Part shown: positions 12,459 to 21,989 of the stretch, piece after piece
Numbering within the stretch: the stretch's first letter is position 1
Layout of the letters: every line of letters begins with the position of its first letter
NCBI GenBank assembly: GCA_036971475.1
Contig: JBAIZL010000008.1
Span: 25,402,482-25,466,481, forward strand
Length of the DNA: 64,000 nt
Direction of reading: 5' to 3'
From: Prosapia bicincta
Lineage: Eukaryota > Arthropoda > Insecta > Hemiptera > Cercopidae
Made by a program: the position numbers and the translations under genes
The notes under the pieces: model-generated
What the model was told of the DNA's origin: nothing
What the model saw: the letters and a program-made list of their open reading frames with translations, nothing else
Databases searched by the model: none

Positions 12459-13142
12459 ATTAAGATGGTTGAAATTTGGATAATTGGAGTTTTACTGTAT
12501 ACAGTCTATAAAGGAAACGTAAATTCTTAAAGAAAAGTACCAACATTATTTTATTATAAAATCTATATAATTTGTTATACAAAAAAAATCTATGGAAAAT
12601 TCAAAATTATGAATGTGGTGTATAGTTAGTAGTTATATCATTTTATCATGACCTTTAACAATACGTTTTAGTTTTGTTAGTGTATGAGTTTATGTTCTTG
12701 ATACTAAGGCATATTGGTTTCATTTTTTTTTATTTGTGTTAGTGGGCTCCACCATGTTCTATCATCAATTATCCAGTCCAGACCAAGAGAGATTCCTTAA
12801 CCCTATCAATCATTCACAATTGTCTTCACATTTTTTATAATAACTGTCATAAGTGATGATAAATTTGTTACTGAAAAAAATACAGTATAGTTTTATTTAT
12901 GATATAATAAGTCATGGACAACTGTCCTAAGGTATTATGTCCTTTGAGCTATGGATCTAGTTAATACTCTACTCCTAGATTCTACTGTGCAGTAGGATTT
13001 CTACTGTACTACTATACGTATATACTATTTGACAATATTAGATAAACATGTTTAAAAACAACCTTGGTAACAATAGACAGATATTCTAATTGTATAAAAT
13101 ATATGACATTGTTTAAAATTGTATTAAAACCAATTGTTTCAG

Positions 13143-13233
13143 ACCTCCAAAACCACCAAGAAGACAGTTGGGAGGCTTTGGAAGTATATCTTCAATACAA
13201 CCACCACCATGTGGCGGTGGAACCTGAGGTTAA
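13143..13233 (+). CDS. SELENOK: Selenoprotein K, C-terminal exon with in-frame UGA (selenocysteine)
   Basis: Reads PPKPPRRQLGGFGSISSIQ-PPPCGGGT-(UGA)-G-TAA. The proline-rich PP.PPRR and PPP..GG blocks are those of selenoprotein K tails (human GNPPRRMGRI...PPPMAGGUGR). UGA is at 13225-13227. It is followed by a single Gly codon and TAA at 13231-13233, so the Sec residue would be second from the end, as is usual for this family. Decoding UGA as Sec is inferred from this position plus the SECIS at 13388-13434. If UGA acted as stop, the protein would lose only two residues. A Cys five residues before the Sec (13210-13212) is unusual and may pair with it. Confidence 0.9.
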
Positions 13234-13237
13234 TGTA

Positions 13238-13291
13238 CCTCTATTGCTCGTTTTAAGCTTAGATTTTGATAGCTTAAAACAGCAGTAGAGG
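13238..13291 (+). promoter_or_regulatory. Stem-loop just after the Sec UGA (possible selenocysteine redefinition element)
   Basis: Bases 13238-13259 pair with 13271-13291: 21 pairs with one G-U and one bulged C, closing an 11-nt loop. It starts 10 nt after the UGA codon, the place where readthrough-promoting stem-loops (such as the SRE of selenoprotein N) act. The structure is seen directly; its role is inferred. Confidence 0.7.
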
Positions 13292-13387
13292 GGTTTAATC
13301 TGTGACTAAGTGCTGGTCACAGACATCTTACAGATATCAGTTATGTAAGTTTGCTTCTTGATGTAAGTCATAGCAAATCTACAATGT

Positions 13388-13434
13388 ATGACGATATACT
13401 TCGAAACCTGTCTCACAGGACTAGTATATCTGAG
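13388..13434 (+). promoter_or_regulatory. SECIS element, type II
   Basis: ATGAC at 13388-13392 and TGAG at 13431-13434 form the kink-turn quartet. Helix II is GATATACT / AGTATATC (13393-13400 with 13423-13430, 8 perfect pairs). Unpaired AAA at 13404-13406 lies 11 nt after the quartet, and a mini-stem CCTGT/ACAGG caps it, which makes it type II. It is ~160 nt after the UGA, a workable distance in a eukaryotic 3' UTR. Helix I below the quartet is weak by eye. Confidence 0.88.
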
Positions 13435-14264
13435 GATATCTGATATTCTTTAAGATGATTAGGTGCACATGTTCAAATAGAAACTGTAGTTGAGAAAAAA
13501 ATTTATACTTATAATTTTATTATCGTACGTTTCACTAGACGATAATATGTTACGGATAAACTATTTTAAAAATGTCTTTGTCTTGAAAACTTTTTAATAT
13601 ATTTTGTCACTTTCAAATATAAGTTGTATAAAAATATAACTAGAACACTTTTTATTAACAAGATTTATGTTCAAAACTGAACATTTTTCTATATATTGCC
13701 TCAGTTGTTTATAAGAAAAATTGGTAATCATTATTTATATTCTATTTGTACAATAATTTACTGTCAAGATTAAAGATATGTGAATATTCTTAATAGAGCA
13801 TGATTCAGTTTTTGTCTTATAGTTGTATTTTCATTGCTACTTCTTTAGATTTTGCTCTTAAGGATTTGTGTGTATATTATATACATTTTTTTTTGTTTAT
13901 GTGTGTTTGCATATATAAATGTTTTTATATATCTTAAACTTTACTTACAAAATTATATTTTTGTAAACTGTCTTTGAAAATGTTATCTTATTAAGATAAA
14001 TAATGGACCTAATCAGTTCTATAGTTAAGATGATTTATATGATGTAGATATGTTATCAGAGAATATTTTTTGTTAGATTTATTTTATGTACATTTTATTT
14101 GCTAGTAATAGAAATAGTTTTTATAATATTGCATGAATATTGAAATGAAACTAATATCTGATTAAAATTAATTTTAATGTTAAAATAATTTATTAACTCT
14201 TCTACTTCAGATATTTTAAACTAATGGTTCAACTATAACTGTATGAAAGAATGGTGGCGTAATG
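13435..14264 (+). other. Rest of SELENOK 3' UTR and downstream
   Basis: AT-rich sequence. No canonical AATAAA was seen before the fold-back element; ATTAAA variants occur near 13769 and 14162 and are candidate poly(A) signals. The true 3' end cannot be set from sequence alone. Confidence 0.4.
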
Positions 14265-14422
14265 TTTAACATAAATAAATGAAACCTCTCAACCACAAAT
14301 AACTTTCATCTTTTATTTAAAACCTTATGTACATTTCGATTGCATAGCAATCATCCTCAGAGGTAATTTACAATGAAAATACTCTATGTTCAGAGGTTTC
14401 ATTTATTTATGTTAATGGTTTA
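14262..14422. mobile_element. Fold-back element with hammerhead motif, family B
   Basis: Outer arms GTTTAACATAAATAAATG and CATTTATTTATGTTAA are inverted, and AAACCTCT / AGAGGTTT pair inside. A second, longer copy is at 44668-44906. The - strand carries a hammerhead motif (separate entry), which ties this small non-coding repeat to Penelope-like elements. Confidence 0.75.
14322..14364 (-). ncRNA. Hammerhead-ribozyme motif (Penelope type)
   Basis: On the - strand: stem I ACCU/AGGU, core CUGAGGA, stem II GAUUGC-UAU-GCAAUC, then GAA, a self-complementary stem III AUGUACAU, and A at the cleavage position. All invariant core bases are present. One extra U between core and stem II departs from the textbook form, so activity is uncertain. 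Confidence 0.6.
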
Positions 14423-15106
14423 ACTTATTAAAATTAGTTATAACATAAAATTATTTATGTACCTTTCTACATCAGTTGTTTTACTAAGTATTAATATGCC
14501 TTCAACATTCACTCATTTACCCACCCACTTGAAATAGTAGCATAGGCATGGCCTTAATGGTCAAAGTATCTGTTGCTATTTTATTAATCAAACTAATTAA
14601 GTAAATGTTCAGGCTGAATCCTACTAACAGACACCCTGAATTTGTTTGTCAACAAATATTCCAAAAAAATACACTACTGATTGTTTTGATATTTTAAATT
14701 AAAGATTCTTTATTACACATGGGATGTCATAAGCTGTATAAAGTACAATTTTGTTTTTTTAATGTGTTGGGGAAAAACATGGTACTAAATTGTCACAGTG
14801 TAGAAAAATCTTAAATAGCTAAGATTTGGTCAACAATTATATATTTGATTTTGTGTTTTTGTTTTTCCATATCCGTTTTTGCATTTGCATGTTATTGAGT
14901 GTACAAGAAATATTAATTGTTTTGGAATAATGGGACAAAATATTTTGTTGTTAAAATCCAAAATCTCATTTGGCTTTAAAAATGTCGGATGCTAGACCTA
15001 AGACAATTGTTTGACAAAATGAAAGCTTTGAGGAACATGAATCTCGTTTCTTGCAAGTAAGAACAAATAAAATACTCTTGCACATGAAATAAGTCCAGTA
15101 CAAGAT

Positions 15107-15250
15107 ATGTGGTTGTTAGAACAACTAATACAGACTTCTCAATGGCGTGAATCATCAGTTGAACGTTTAAAAAGGCTTGAGTACCAGCATATGCATAATA
15201 GGTATGCAACTAGGCTAAGAGCTGCATTTGAATATGAAGCTCATTTCTAA
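15107..15250 (+). pseudogene. Unidentified 47-codon coding-like fragment
   Basis: Reads MWLLEQLIQTSQWRESSVER then LKRLEYQHMHNRYATRLRAA and ends EYEAHF-TAA. The composition (Gln, Arg, Glu, Leu in amphipathic spacing) looks protein-like. Just upstream (~14982-15057) another frame reads MSDARPKTIV-stop-QNESFEEHESRFLQ. This may be a broken gene or the tail of a transposon-encoded DNA-binding protein. I do not recognise the family. Its stop codon lies in the first copy of the 74-bp tandem repeat. Confidence 0.25.
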
Positions 15251-15463
15251 TCTATGATGCTGAATGATTTCTTGTACTATGGTGAGTTACTGTAACGCTA
15301 AGTACAAGATAGAATCATTTCTAATCTATGATGCTGAATGATTTCTTGTACTATGGTGAGTTACTGTAACACTAAGTACAAGATAGAATCATTTCTAATC
15401 TATGATGCTGAATGATTTCTTGTACTATGGTGAGTTACTGTAAACACTAAGTACAAGATAGAC
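15241..15463. repeat. Tandem repeat, 3 copies of 74 bp
   Basis: The unit beginning TCATTTCTAATCTATGATG starts at 15241, 15315 and 15389 with almost no differences between copies. Confidence 0.9.
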
Positions 15464-15469
15464 TTCATG

Positions 15470-17585
15470 AAAACAGTTCTTTGTTAAATTTAAAAGAGGA
15501 TCAGAATCAAACTAGGAATGTAATTATTCAAAATCACTCAAATAAAAAAAATAGAATAAAACCATAATATTTACATTTTTCCCAATGCAATTAAGCTATT
15601 TTCATAAAAATAACAATTTATGTTTAATTTTTTTATAACTAGTAGTCTTGACATTCTATTATTCTGATATCACAGCAACAAGCAATGGGTAAGCTAGTAA
15701 TATATACTATTGAAAGGATCATAATTTTCTAGCCCCGAAAGCTAGTTTTTTAATAGAAAGGGACATTTTGTAAACACTGATGTGGGATACTAAAGAATAA
15801 AAGTATGGTGTACATAATTTTGAAATATAAACCATTAATTAATTTTCAATAGACAGTTTAAATTTTATCTCTCAATATTGAAACTAGGTTTAACTTTATG
15901 TTGTTTTAAGTGTTTTTCCCACTTGTTATTTTAGTTTCATAAGGTTTTAAAGGTTTATTTTAAAGTTTCATACAAAAATGTTAATGGAATTAGGAAATTA
16001 TAATTTCATTTTTTTTCTGTTCAAGAGATATAAACAATAAAATATGTCTACTAAAACATTGTCTATTAGAAGTTATCTATGTTTATTTGTTTATGGTTTT
16101 CCCTAATTTGACACTACAATATAAAAAGTGGTAGGCTAATTGTGTTTGATCAATCCTAATTTAATTATTTGAATTTATGTTTAAGTTTGAATTGAAAGAG
16201 GCCTAATGTTTTACTGACAATCTTAATAAATAATTAGTAAATTAGTTTAATATTTACAAAACATTAAAGTGTTGCTATTATTTATAACTTTTGAAATAAA
16301 TAAAATTTTCTATAGTACATTAAATTTTTTTTTTTAATATAAATTTAACATCCTTGATTTCTGTTTCAGTTTTACTGTCATTATTACCAAATTATGTCAT
16401 TTTCAAATAAAGATTCCTTTCTTTGTCTGTGGGCTTCTCTTTATTTGCTTGATATATAAATTTACATAGTATAGATTTGCCTCACATCTTTATTATGTGA
16501 CATTGCTTAACAACAAAAAAAAGAAAGATTCAAAGCAATAATGCAATCTCTTTACCATTTATATGTATTGATATCTTGCAAATAATTCTAAATTATTCAA
16601 AGAACTGATTGTCTTTTTCTTAAAATTATCCTGAACTAAATCTCTTCATTTACAGTAAAACATAAAAAGTCTTTTTACTCATATGTTTTGATACATTTTC
16701 TTATAATTGTGGATGAAGTAAAATTTAAGTAATCATTCCATAAGTCGTGATTGCAGAAATATATACTTTTATGTTAAATAGTCTTATTTTATGGTTTCGA
16801 ATGAGAAGTATCATCATCTCTGAACAATTAATATTAGACAAATGTTATTGTTCTGTAAATAAATTTTCATGGAAATTCTCGTAATTTGTTCTAAATTTTA
16901 TCCTAAATATGTTTCTGCTTAGTTTAAAATGTCCTATTTTATTCCAACATATATCTATTAGACAGTAAATAAAATGACTTTTTACTTCTCTCTGCTCTTT
17001 TAGTATCACTTTTTGTTTGTAAACATCTGGTTTTAAAATTGCCTTGCAAGATGTTTGTACTTGATTGAAAAAGTATTGCAACATGTAATTTATGTTTGTT
17101 AATCTCATGATTAATGAATAACATATTTAAACAAAAGAAAACAATAAATACAAAATACATACAGTAATAAAAAAATTTTCTTTTTATACATATCTGTAAT
17201 TTTTATACTTTTTTGTTTCTTGGAAAAGGTGCATTAATAAACAGCATTATGATGAAAAAAGTACCGGTAGTGATTGTTATAAGTAAATACTTCATAAATA
17301 TAACTTATTTAAAACATATAACTGTAACAAGGATCTATAAAATACCAATTTACAATACATGAAAAGAAAATGAATCTACACATTTCAGTAAAGAAGGGCC
17401 TTGCCCATGACTCTGACATTGAGAAATCCATTGACAAGTTATAACATGCATTTGCTGAAAACTGTTAGTAAGTAGTGATTTTTAACAAAATAAATTCATA
17501 ATTAAGTCCAAAAGTGTTGTTCTGAAGGTCTTCAGTTTATATATATCATTTATAAATTTTCAATACCATTTAATTTTTTTTACAG
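15470..17585. other. Gene-poor AT-rich stretch
   Basis: No gene or clear repeat recognised. Short - strand frames at 16845-17160 overlap each other in different frames and show no family motif. Confidence 0.4.
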
Positions 17586-17636
17586 GGAAGAAAGAAATTC
17601 CATTTTTCAACTTCTTCATGATGACTGAATATCAGG
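17586..17636 (+). CDS. Candidate exon 1 of 3, unidentified protein (HMG-box-like start)
   Basis: Bounded by TTTTTTTACAG and GTAAAA. Reads KKEIPFFNFFMMTEYQ and joins the next candidate exon through G|AC. The PFFxFFM pattern recalls helix 1 of HMG boxes, for example in maelstrom-like proteins, but the match is short. An upstream exon with a start codon was not found. Confidence 0.35.
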
Positions 17637-18062
17637 GTAAAAGAAAGATTACTGATAACAGTTTGTAAATTAGAGTCACAATTAAAAAAAAAATGAGAAG
17701 CTTATTTAAATTGAATACAAAAATAATCATTTATTAAAAAATGTAGCAATAGGCTAATATAAATATTTCAGCGAACTTACAAAAAAGTCTTTATGAGTTG
17801 GTCAAATTGCCATTATTATTACAATAAATAAATATGATAAAAGCCGATCAAAGATCAGAATAACCATAAAAATATATAGACATTGCTGTACATACAACTA
17901 TTCCAGCATAGGTTTGTTTTACTGTTTGAAGTAATAACCATATTTACAAGGAATCTATACAATTTATCATCAATATGAAATCAACAAAAGGAAATTTAAT
18001 TTCATATGAGATATCCATATCATTGATTTAATTATGATACTTTGTTAATACCTCTTCTTTAG

Positions 18063-18145
18063 ACCTTAATCCACGGCATTTTATCCATCAGGATATGATG
18101 GCCAACATGTGCCTGTCACCATATAATGCAGAAACAAACAAGGAT
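18063..18145 (+). CDS. Candidate exon 2 of 3, unidentified protein
   Basis: Acceptor CTTCTTTAG, donor GTAAGA. Reads (D)LNPRHFIHQDMMANMC then LSPYNAETNKD, in phase with the exon at 17586. This is the best protein-like stretch of the three. It lacks the tryptophan usual in HMG boxes, so either the HMG idea is wrong or the domain is diverged. Confidence 0.35.
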
Positions 18146-18270
18146 GTAAGAACTATATTTTTATATGATTTTCTGTATTTCAACCAATGAAACAGTAAAA
18201 TCAAAAACAATTTTCAAATTTTGGAATGTTTGTAAAGAAATGTTTTACCAACGTTAAATTTCTTTGAAAG

Positions 18271-18348
18271 GCACAGTGGAGATGTTGCAATGCCTCAGGA
18301 ATAATAGTAACCATGGGCCACACAATTAGGAAAAGGCAAGAAAATTAA
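18271..18348 (+). CDS. Candidate terminal exon 3 of 3, unidentified protein
   Basis: After TTTCTTTGAAAG the phase-0 frame reads AQWRCCNASGIIVTMGHTIR then KRQEN and TAA. The acceptor is weak. Together the three exons give only ~70 residues, so the gene would be small, partial or a pseudogene. Confidence 0.22.
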   Translation, partial: AQWRCCNASGIIVTMGHTIRKRQEN

Positions 18349-19189
18349 AGTTTGATAAATACCTAAATAAACTTATCTTGCTGATGAGAATATCTGTGCC
18401 ATTTGAGAGCCTATAGAAAGTGAATACCGGTTCACTGATGAAGAAATCGCATACTCGGGGACAGGGGGCGGGTCATGGGTTCCCATGCTCACCCCAGATA
18501 TAAATACAAAATAAATTTCCAAGCGTCATAGGTAGTCCAGTGGATTTTTTTCAAGAAAGTTATTTTAAAAATGGGTGAGTTGTAGGACTAAAATATTTAT
18601 ATACAAAAAATGTGTGTTTTCCATGAATATTTCCATATTATTTATTTTTAATAAAAAGTTTGAGAAGTTAGATTAATGCTTTCAGTTTTTTTATACATTA
18701 AGTGCCACTTAGGCCAATGGCCAAGTATTTTATAAGCAGTAATAGGTTAAACAAGGTTAAAACTTGAATATTTTAGCTGTTTAATTTTTTAGTATGCAAT
18801 ACCTTACGTCCAGCCCCCCCCCCCAGCCTACAACTTTTATATTTGCACCTATAAGAAGCGTGTATCACCTATGGGAGTGTTTAATCCAATATCAATGATC
18901 AACTTGTATTAGAGAAATGTGTGCTCTATGGGGGTTTTTGATCGTTGACTGAAAATAAAAAATGTTATTGTAACTTTACATAGTTTTCTTCTGGGCTATA
19001 CAATAATTTTATTTATGAATTTAATCTATGAAGGCTCAATCTGTTACATATGTTGTTGCAGCTAAGTGTTCTGATGAGTAGAGAGCTTGGCTTACCGAAT
19101 GTAGGGTACACACTTGAAAAAAAAAATATATATATATATGTATTTATATATATTTGGATTTTTATAAGCTTTCCAATGTTCTTTATATC

Positions 19190-19433
19190 TTTTTTTCAAA
19201 TATATAAATCAAATTTTGCAAATCATTGTATTAATAATAAGCACCAATTTCCAAATATTAAAAATATGAAACTTATAAAAGAAATTAATAAAGGATTAAG
19301 AATGAATATATATGAATCATTCGAAATATATAAATACAGTAATAATAACAAATTAATAAAAGAACAAATACAAATACATTCTAAATTTGATACTATATTT
19401 AATGTCTATAATGTTAGAGCCACAAAATAAACT
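19190..19433 (+). pseudogene. Penelope-like element, end of GIY-YIG endonuclease
   Basis: The frame reads NFANHCINNKHQFPNI, then EINKGLRMNIYESFEIYKY, then QIQIHSKFDTIFNVY and a stop. This fits the C-terminal half of Penelope endonucleases, where a (F/Y)xxH...N-H block is followed by I.K......E.(F/Y)EIY and a final (F)DTI. The catalytic GIY-YIG start is not visible upstream, so the copy is truncated. A hammerhead motif follows ~70 nt after the stop. Confidence 0.65.
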
Positions 19434-19502
19434 TGGCAATTTGTATAAATTTAGCAACAATTCTATTTCTAATTTACCATATGTTTTATATCTTGCATTA
19501 TT

Positions 19503-19552
19503 GTATTCCCTGATGATGTTGGTACTGTTTACCAACGAAAAGCTTTGAATAT
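19503..19552 (+). ncRNA. Hammerhead-ribozyme motif (Penelope type)
   Basis: Stem I GUAUUC/GAAUAU (one bulged C), core CUGAUGA, stem II GUUGGUA/UACCAAC, GAA, self-complementary stem III AAGCUU, and U at the cleavage site. It lies just downstream of the endonuclease fragment. One extra U precedes stem II, as in the other copies in this window. Confidence 0.65.
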
Positions 19553-19664
19553 AAATTAATAAATAATTCTTGTATTTGAATAACCTAAGTTGTTTTTGAT
19601 TACTATACAAGAAAACATATTTTATATTAATATATAGGCTATATATATATATATATATATATAT

Positions 19665-19711
<47 letters not shown>

Positions 19712-19790
19712 ATCAAATGTGTTTTCCTGTTTGAATATTTTTAAGATCAAATAATACACACAAATACAGGAATATTTAATTTATTGAATA

Positions 19791-19841
19791 ATAACTCAAA
19801 GCTTTTCGTTGGTTGACATTACCAACATCCTCAGGAATTAC
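19791..19841 (-). ncRNA. Hammerhead-ribozyme motif (Penelope type)
   Basis: On the - strand: stem I GUAAUUC/GAGUUAU (7 pairs, two G-U), core CUGAGGA, stem II GUUGGU/ACCAAC, GAA, stem III AAGCUU, and U at the cleavage site. It has the longest stem I of the copies and is inverted relative to the one at 19503. Confidence 0.68.
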
Positions 19842-19854
19842 AATACTAAGAATG

Positions 19855-19929
<75 letters not shown>

Positions 19930-20237
19930 GTTTATGAATAAAAACGTAAAACAGTATTTAGTCAACAGAAAGCATGCGATTTTGCAATTACAGTGTTTAA
20001 GATTAAATCTTTAATTTTAAGTATTAAATCTTAAAATGAGGTAATTTCAAGTAAAAAAAAATTCTGTATCTGATCAAAATATTTTTGTATAGTTCTGAAA
20101 AAAATTATATTGAATGACATTACTTAGATCTTTCTACTGGTTATTTAACAGCGTTTGAAAGCGCTTGGTTCCCTAATACGTGATTTTCAAGTGGAGTACA
20201 ATTTCCGAACTTCTAAACGAAAGTAAATCCAGAACGA

Positions 20238-20375
20238 ATGGAAAATTTGTTCCGACTTAAAGTGTTACAGTGCCTACACGCAGTGCCGTTGTATTACTTC
20301 CGGACATTTAACCAAGTGGAGGGCGAAAATCCTCACAAGTCCTCGTATTATGGAGTAAAACATTCGACTCCGCAA
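20238..20375 (+). CDS. Possible first coding exon of an unidentified gene
   Basis: ATG in a fair context (ACGAATGG) opens 46 codons reading MENLFRLKVLQCLHAVPLYY then FRTFNQVEGENPHKSS and ends CAA|GTAAGT, a strong donor in phase 0. The local sequence is less AT-rich and has more CpG than its surroundings, as promoter-near exons often do. The start is basic and hydrophobic, which could be a targeting peptide. I recognise no family and cannot find the next exon, so this may be chance. Confidence 0.28.
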
Positions 20376-20446
20376 GTAAGTATTAACTTAATCGCGTGAA
20401 ATGACTCACAGCAATAATGTAGTCAAAGTCTAACTAGGTCTACCTA

Positions 20447-21142
20447 CAGTAGAACTTTAACCATCCGCTCTCGACTTGGGTTGTTGGATTTTTTGTCGGA
20501 AAAAGGTGAATTTTAAGTAGGCCTAATTACTGTTTGTAAATTACGAATAAGAGAATTTTTTTTATAGTTTTATATTTTTCTAAGCTTTTTTTACAGAGTC
20601 TAAGTTCTTAGCTTTGCCCAAAGAATCCGACTCGAAACTTTGTTTCTCATAGAAGGTTATTGCAAAAACCACTTGAAAACTGCATCTTCTACTTATTTGT
20701 TTTTGCTGTATTCAATGAATGTCTTGAAGAACTTTCAACTTCATTTTCAAGCACTGACACGAAATTTAAAACTGTAGGTTTGTTCTTTTTTGTCTCATAT
20801 CGTTAATTGTCAAACACCGAATATCCCAGCCAACTGTTTGCCCGTATCTCCTTTATCTGATTGATATATATATATATATTAATTAGACATTTTTTATTTT
20901 TATTTTTTTAGAAGCCATGGTGAGCAACGAAACTCTCTCACAAACAAAATCATGAACCGATGCGAATCAAAGACTTACTGACTGACTAGTCAAAACGAAT
21001 AGTGGCAGTAGGATCGGCCTGCCACCTGGCGAAGGTCGACAGTAAACTATATAGAACTGCACTGAGTCGGTGTTTGCGCCGTACTCACACTAGCTTCTCA
21101 GAGAAAAAGATGTAGACAGTATCATTATTTTGGAAATTGCAG
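20447..21142 (-). mobile_element. Tigger-like element fragment
   Basis: Sequence at ~20640-21000 is a diverged copy of 9890-10230, including GCTGTATTC, GTTTAAAA-like and AGAAGCCATGGTGA strings (the - strand start Met-Ala-Ser-Lys of a Tigger transposase). Terminal sequence CAGTAGAACTTTAACCATCC begins at 20447. Coding sequence is destroyed by stops and a (TA)n run near 20864-20880. Confidence 0.6.
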
Positions 21143-21426
21143 TATAGTGCGAACCACGAAACCGTGCACTTGGTCTTGAGAGATCGCAGTAGGCGAGACC
21201 AGAAATAGATAGTCAGTATAGATACATTTCTACAAACATGACAAGAACTGTCAAAATACTGACTTGCATGAGACGGTCGATATTAGATAAATTAGGCTGT
21301 AGACATGTCGGATGCAGAAGGTGTTGCTGTTCGATACCCCATATCGAACATTCTCTATTTGTAACATGTTTTCCGAAGTAGTAATACACTCAAGGTCAAG
21401 TGCACGGCTACTTGGTCCGCACTATA
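21143..21426. mobile_element. MITE with ~38-bp terminal inverted repeats
   Basis: TATAGTGCGAACCACGAAAC at the left and its inverted counterpart (reverse complement TATAGTGCGGACCAAGTAGC) at the right continue through CCGTGCACTTG to CTTGAG. Ends are TA-like, suggesting a Tc1/mariner-superfamily MITE of 284 bp. No ORF. Confidence 0.8.
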
Positions 21427-21499
21427 CGTTTCCGTCTTCCCCTGGAAGCGATTCGAGTAGTTGGAGTTCTACTGGACATTAGATCTAATTTTAATTGCA

Positions 21500-21880
21500 T
21501 AAAGTCCGCGGAGTGATAAAGTGACGTCCTGCTATCTTCATTTATAACTTACGTGTGTAAATATTTGAGGAACAACGTTTTGGCTTAATTTTTATGGTTT
21601 TTGCTTACGAATTAAAATAAACTTAATAAGTCTCTAGTTAGGACAGATTTTATTGTAATTGTATACATTACTATATACCTATAAAAAGTCCAGTCTGGAT
21701 AGATTTGGTTATAATTTTATGGTTAAATTTATAAAATTACAACCAAATCTATCCTGACTAGATATCTAATAGGTATATTTCAATTATAGATAGGCAATAT
21801 AAAATTAACCTTCCCTGGCTATAACAAAAATGTTAATTATCAATATAGCTTCAGGACGGGGTGGGCAATCTGCATATTTA
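21500..21880. repeat. Dispersed repeat C, copy 1, with hairpin
   Basis: A hairpin at 21692-21759 pairs AGTCTGGATAGATTTGGTTA with TAACC-type complement CAACCAAATCTATCC. Nearby strings (CCGCGGAGT, ATATAGCTTCAGGA, GGGCAATCTGCAT) recur at ~59095-59460, so both are copies of one family. Element ends are unclear. Confidence 0.65.
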
Positions 21881-21989
21881 CAAAAGTTTAGATTCCTAAA
21901 ACACCAACTTGCAGTTGTGACTTCAATGTATCACTCCGCAAATGATGCTTAACTTATTACTCTGCACTGAATTTTTTTACCCAACTTTA

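Larger units (their letters stand above)
9650..12500 (-). mobile_element. Second Tigger-like element, interrupted
   Basis: On the - strand a terminal-type sequence lies at ~12500-12467 (ACAGTAAAACTCCAATTATC). The transposase N-terminus follows from ~10140 downward (MASKRKQVVLFLVDKLKSDK, then QLAEMYSDGQATISDII), matching the CENP-B-type helix-turn-helix of Tigger transposases. A hAT element is inserted at 10450-12458 and the first Tigger element abuts the other side. Sequence homologous to 9890-10230 recurs at ~20630-21000. Catalytic sequence was not recovered on this side. Confidence 0.65.
6313..13142 (+). other. SELENOK last intron, filled with DNA transposons
   Basis: This 6.8-kb intron runs from GTGAGT to TTGTTTCAG. 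It carries a piggyBac remnant (6754-7687), a Tigger element (~7900-9650), a second Tigger element (9650-12500, broken by other insertions) and a hAT (10450-12458). The rest is AT-rich with no supported gene. Confidence 0.75.
19434..19930. mobile_element. Two inverted Penelope-like 3' ends with TA microsatellites
   Basis: The segment ~19490-19610 and the reverse complement of ~19740-19855 are diverged copies of one sequence: hammerhead, then AAGCTTTGA, then TTCTTGTATTTG or TTCCTGTATTTG. They face each other across a (TA)n run (~19637-19707). A second (TA)n run follows at ~19858-19925. Confidence 0.7.

Noticed and set aside
13064..13288. 74-codon + ORF across the last SELENOK exon
   Set aside because: A different frame of the same sequence; the SELENOK frame has family motifs and proper splice phase.
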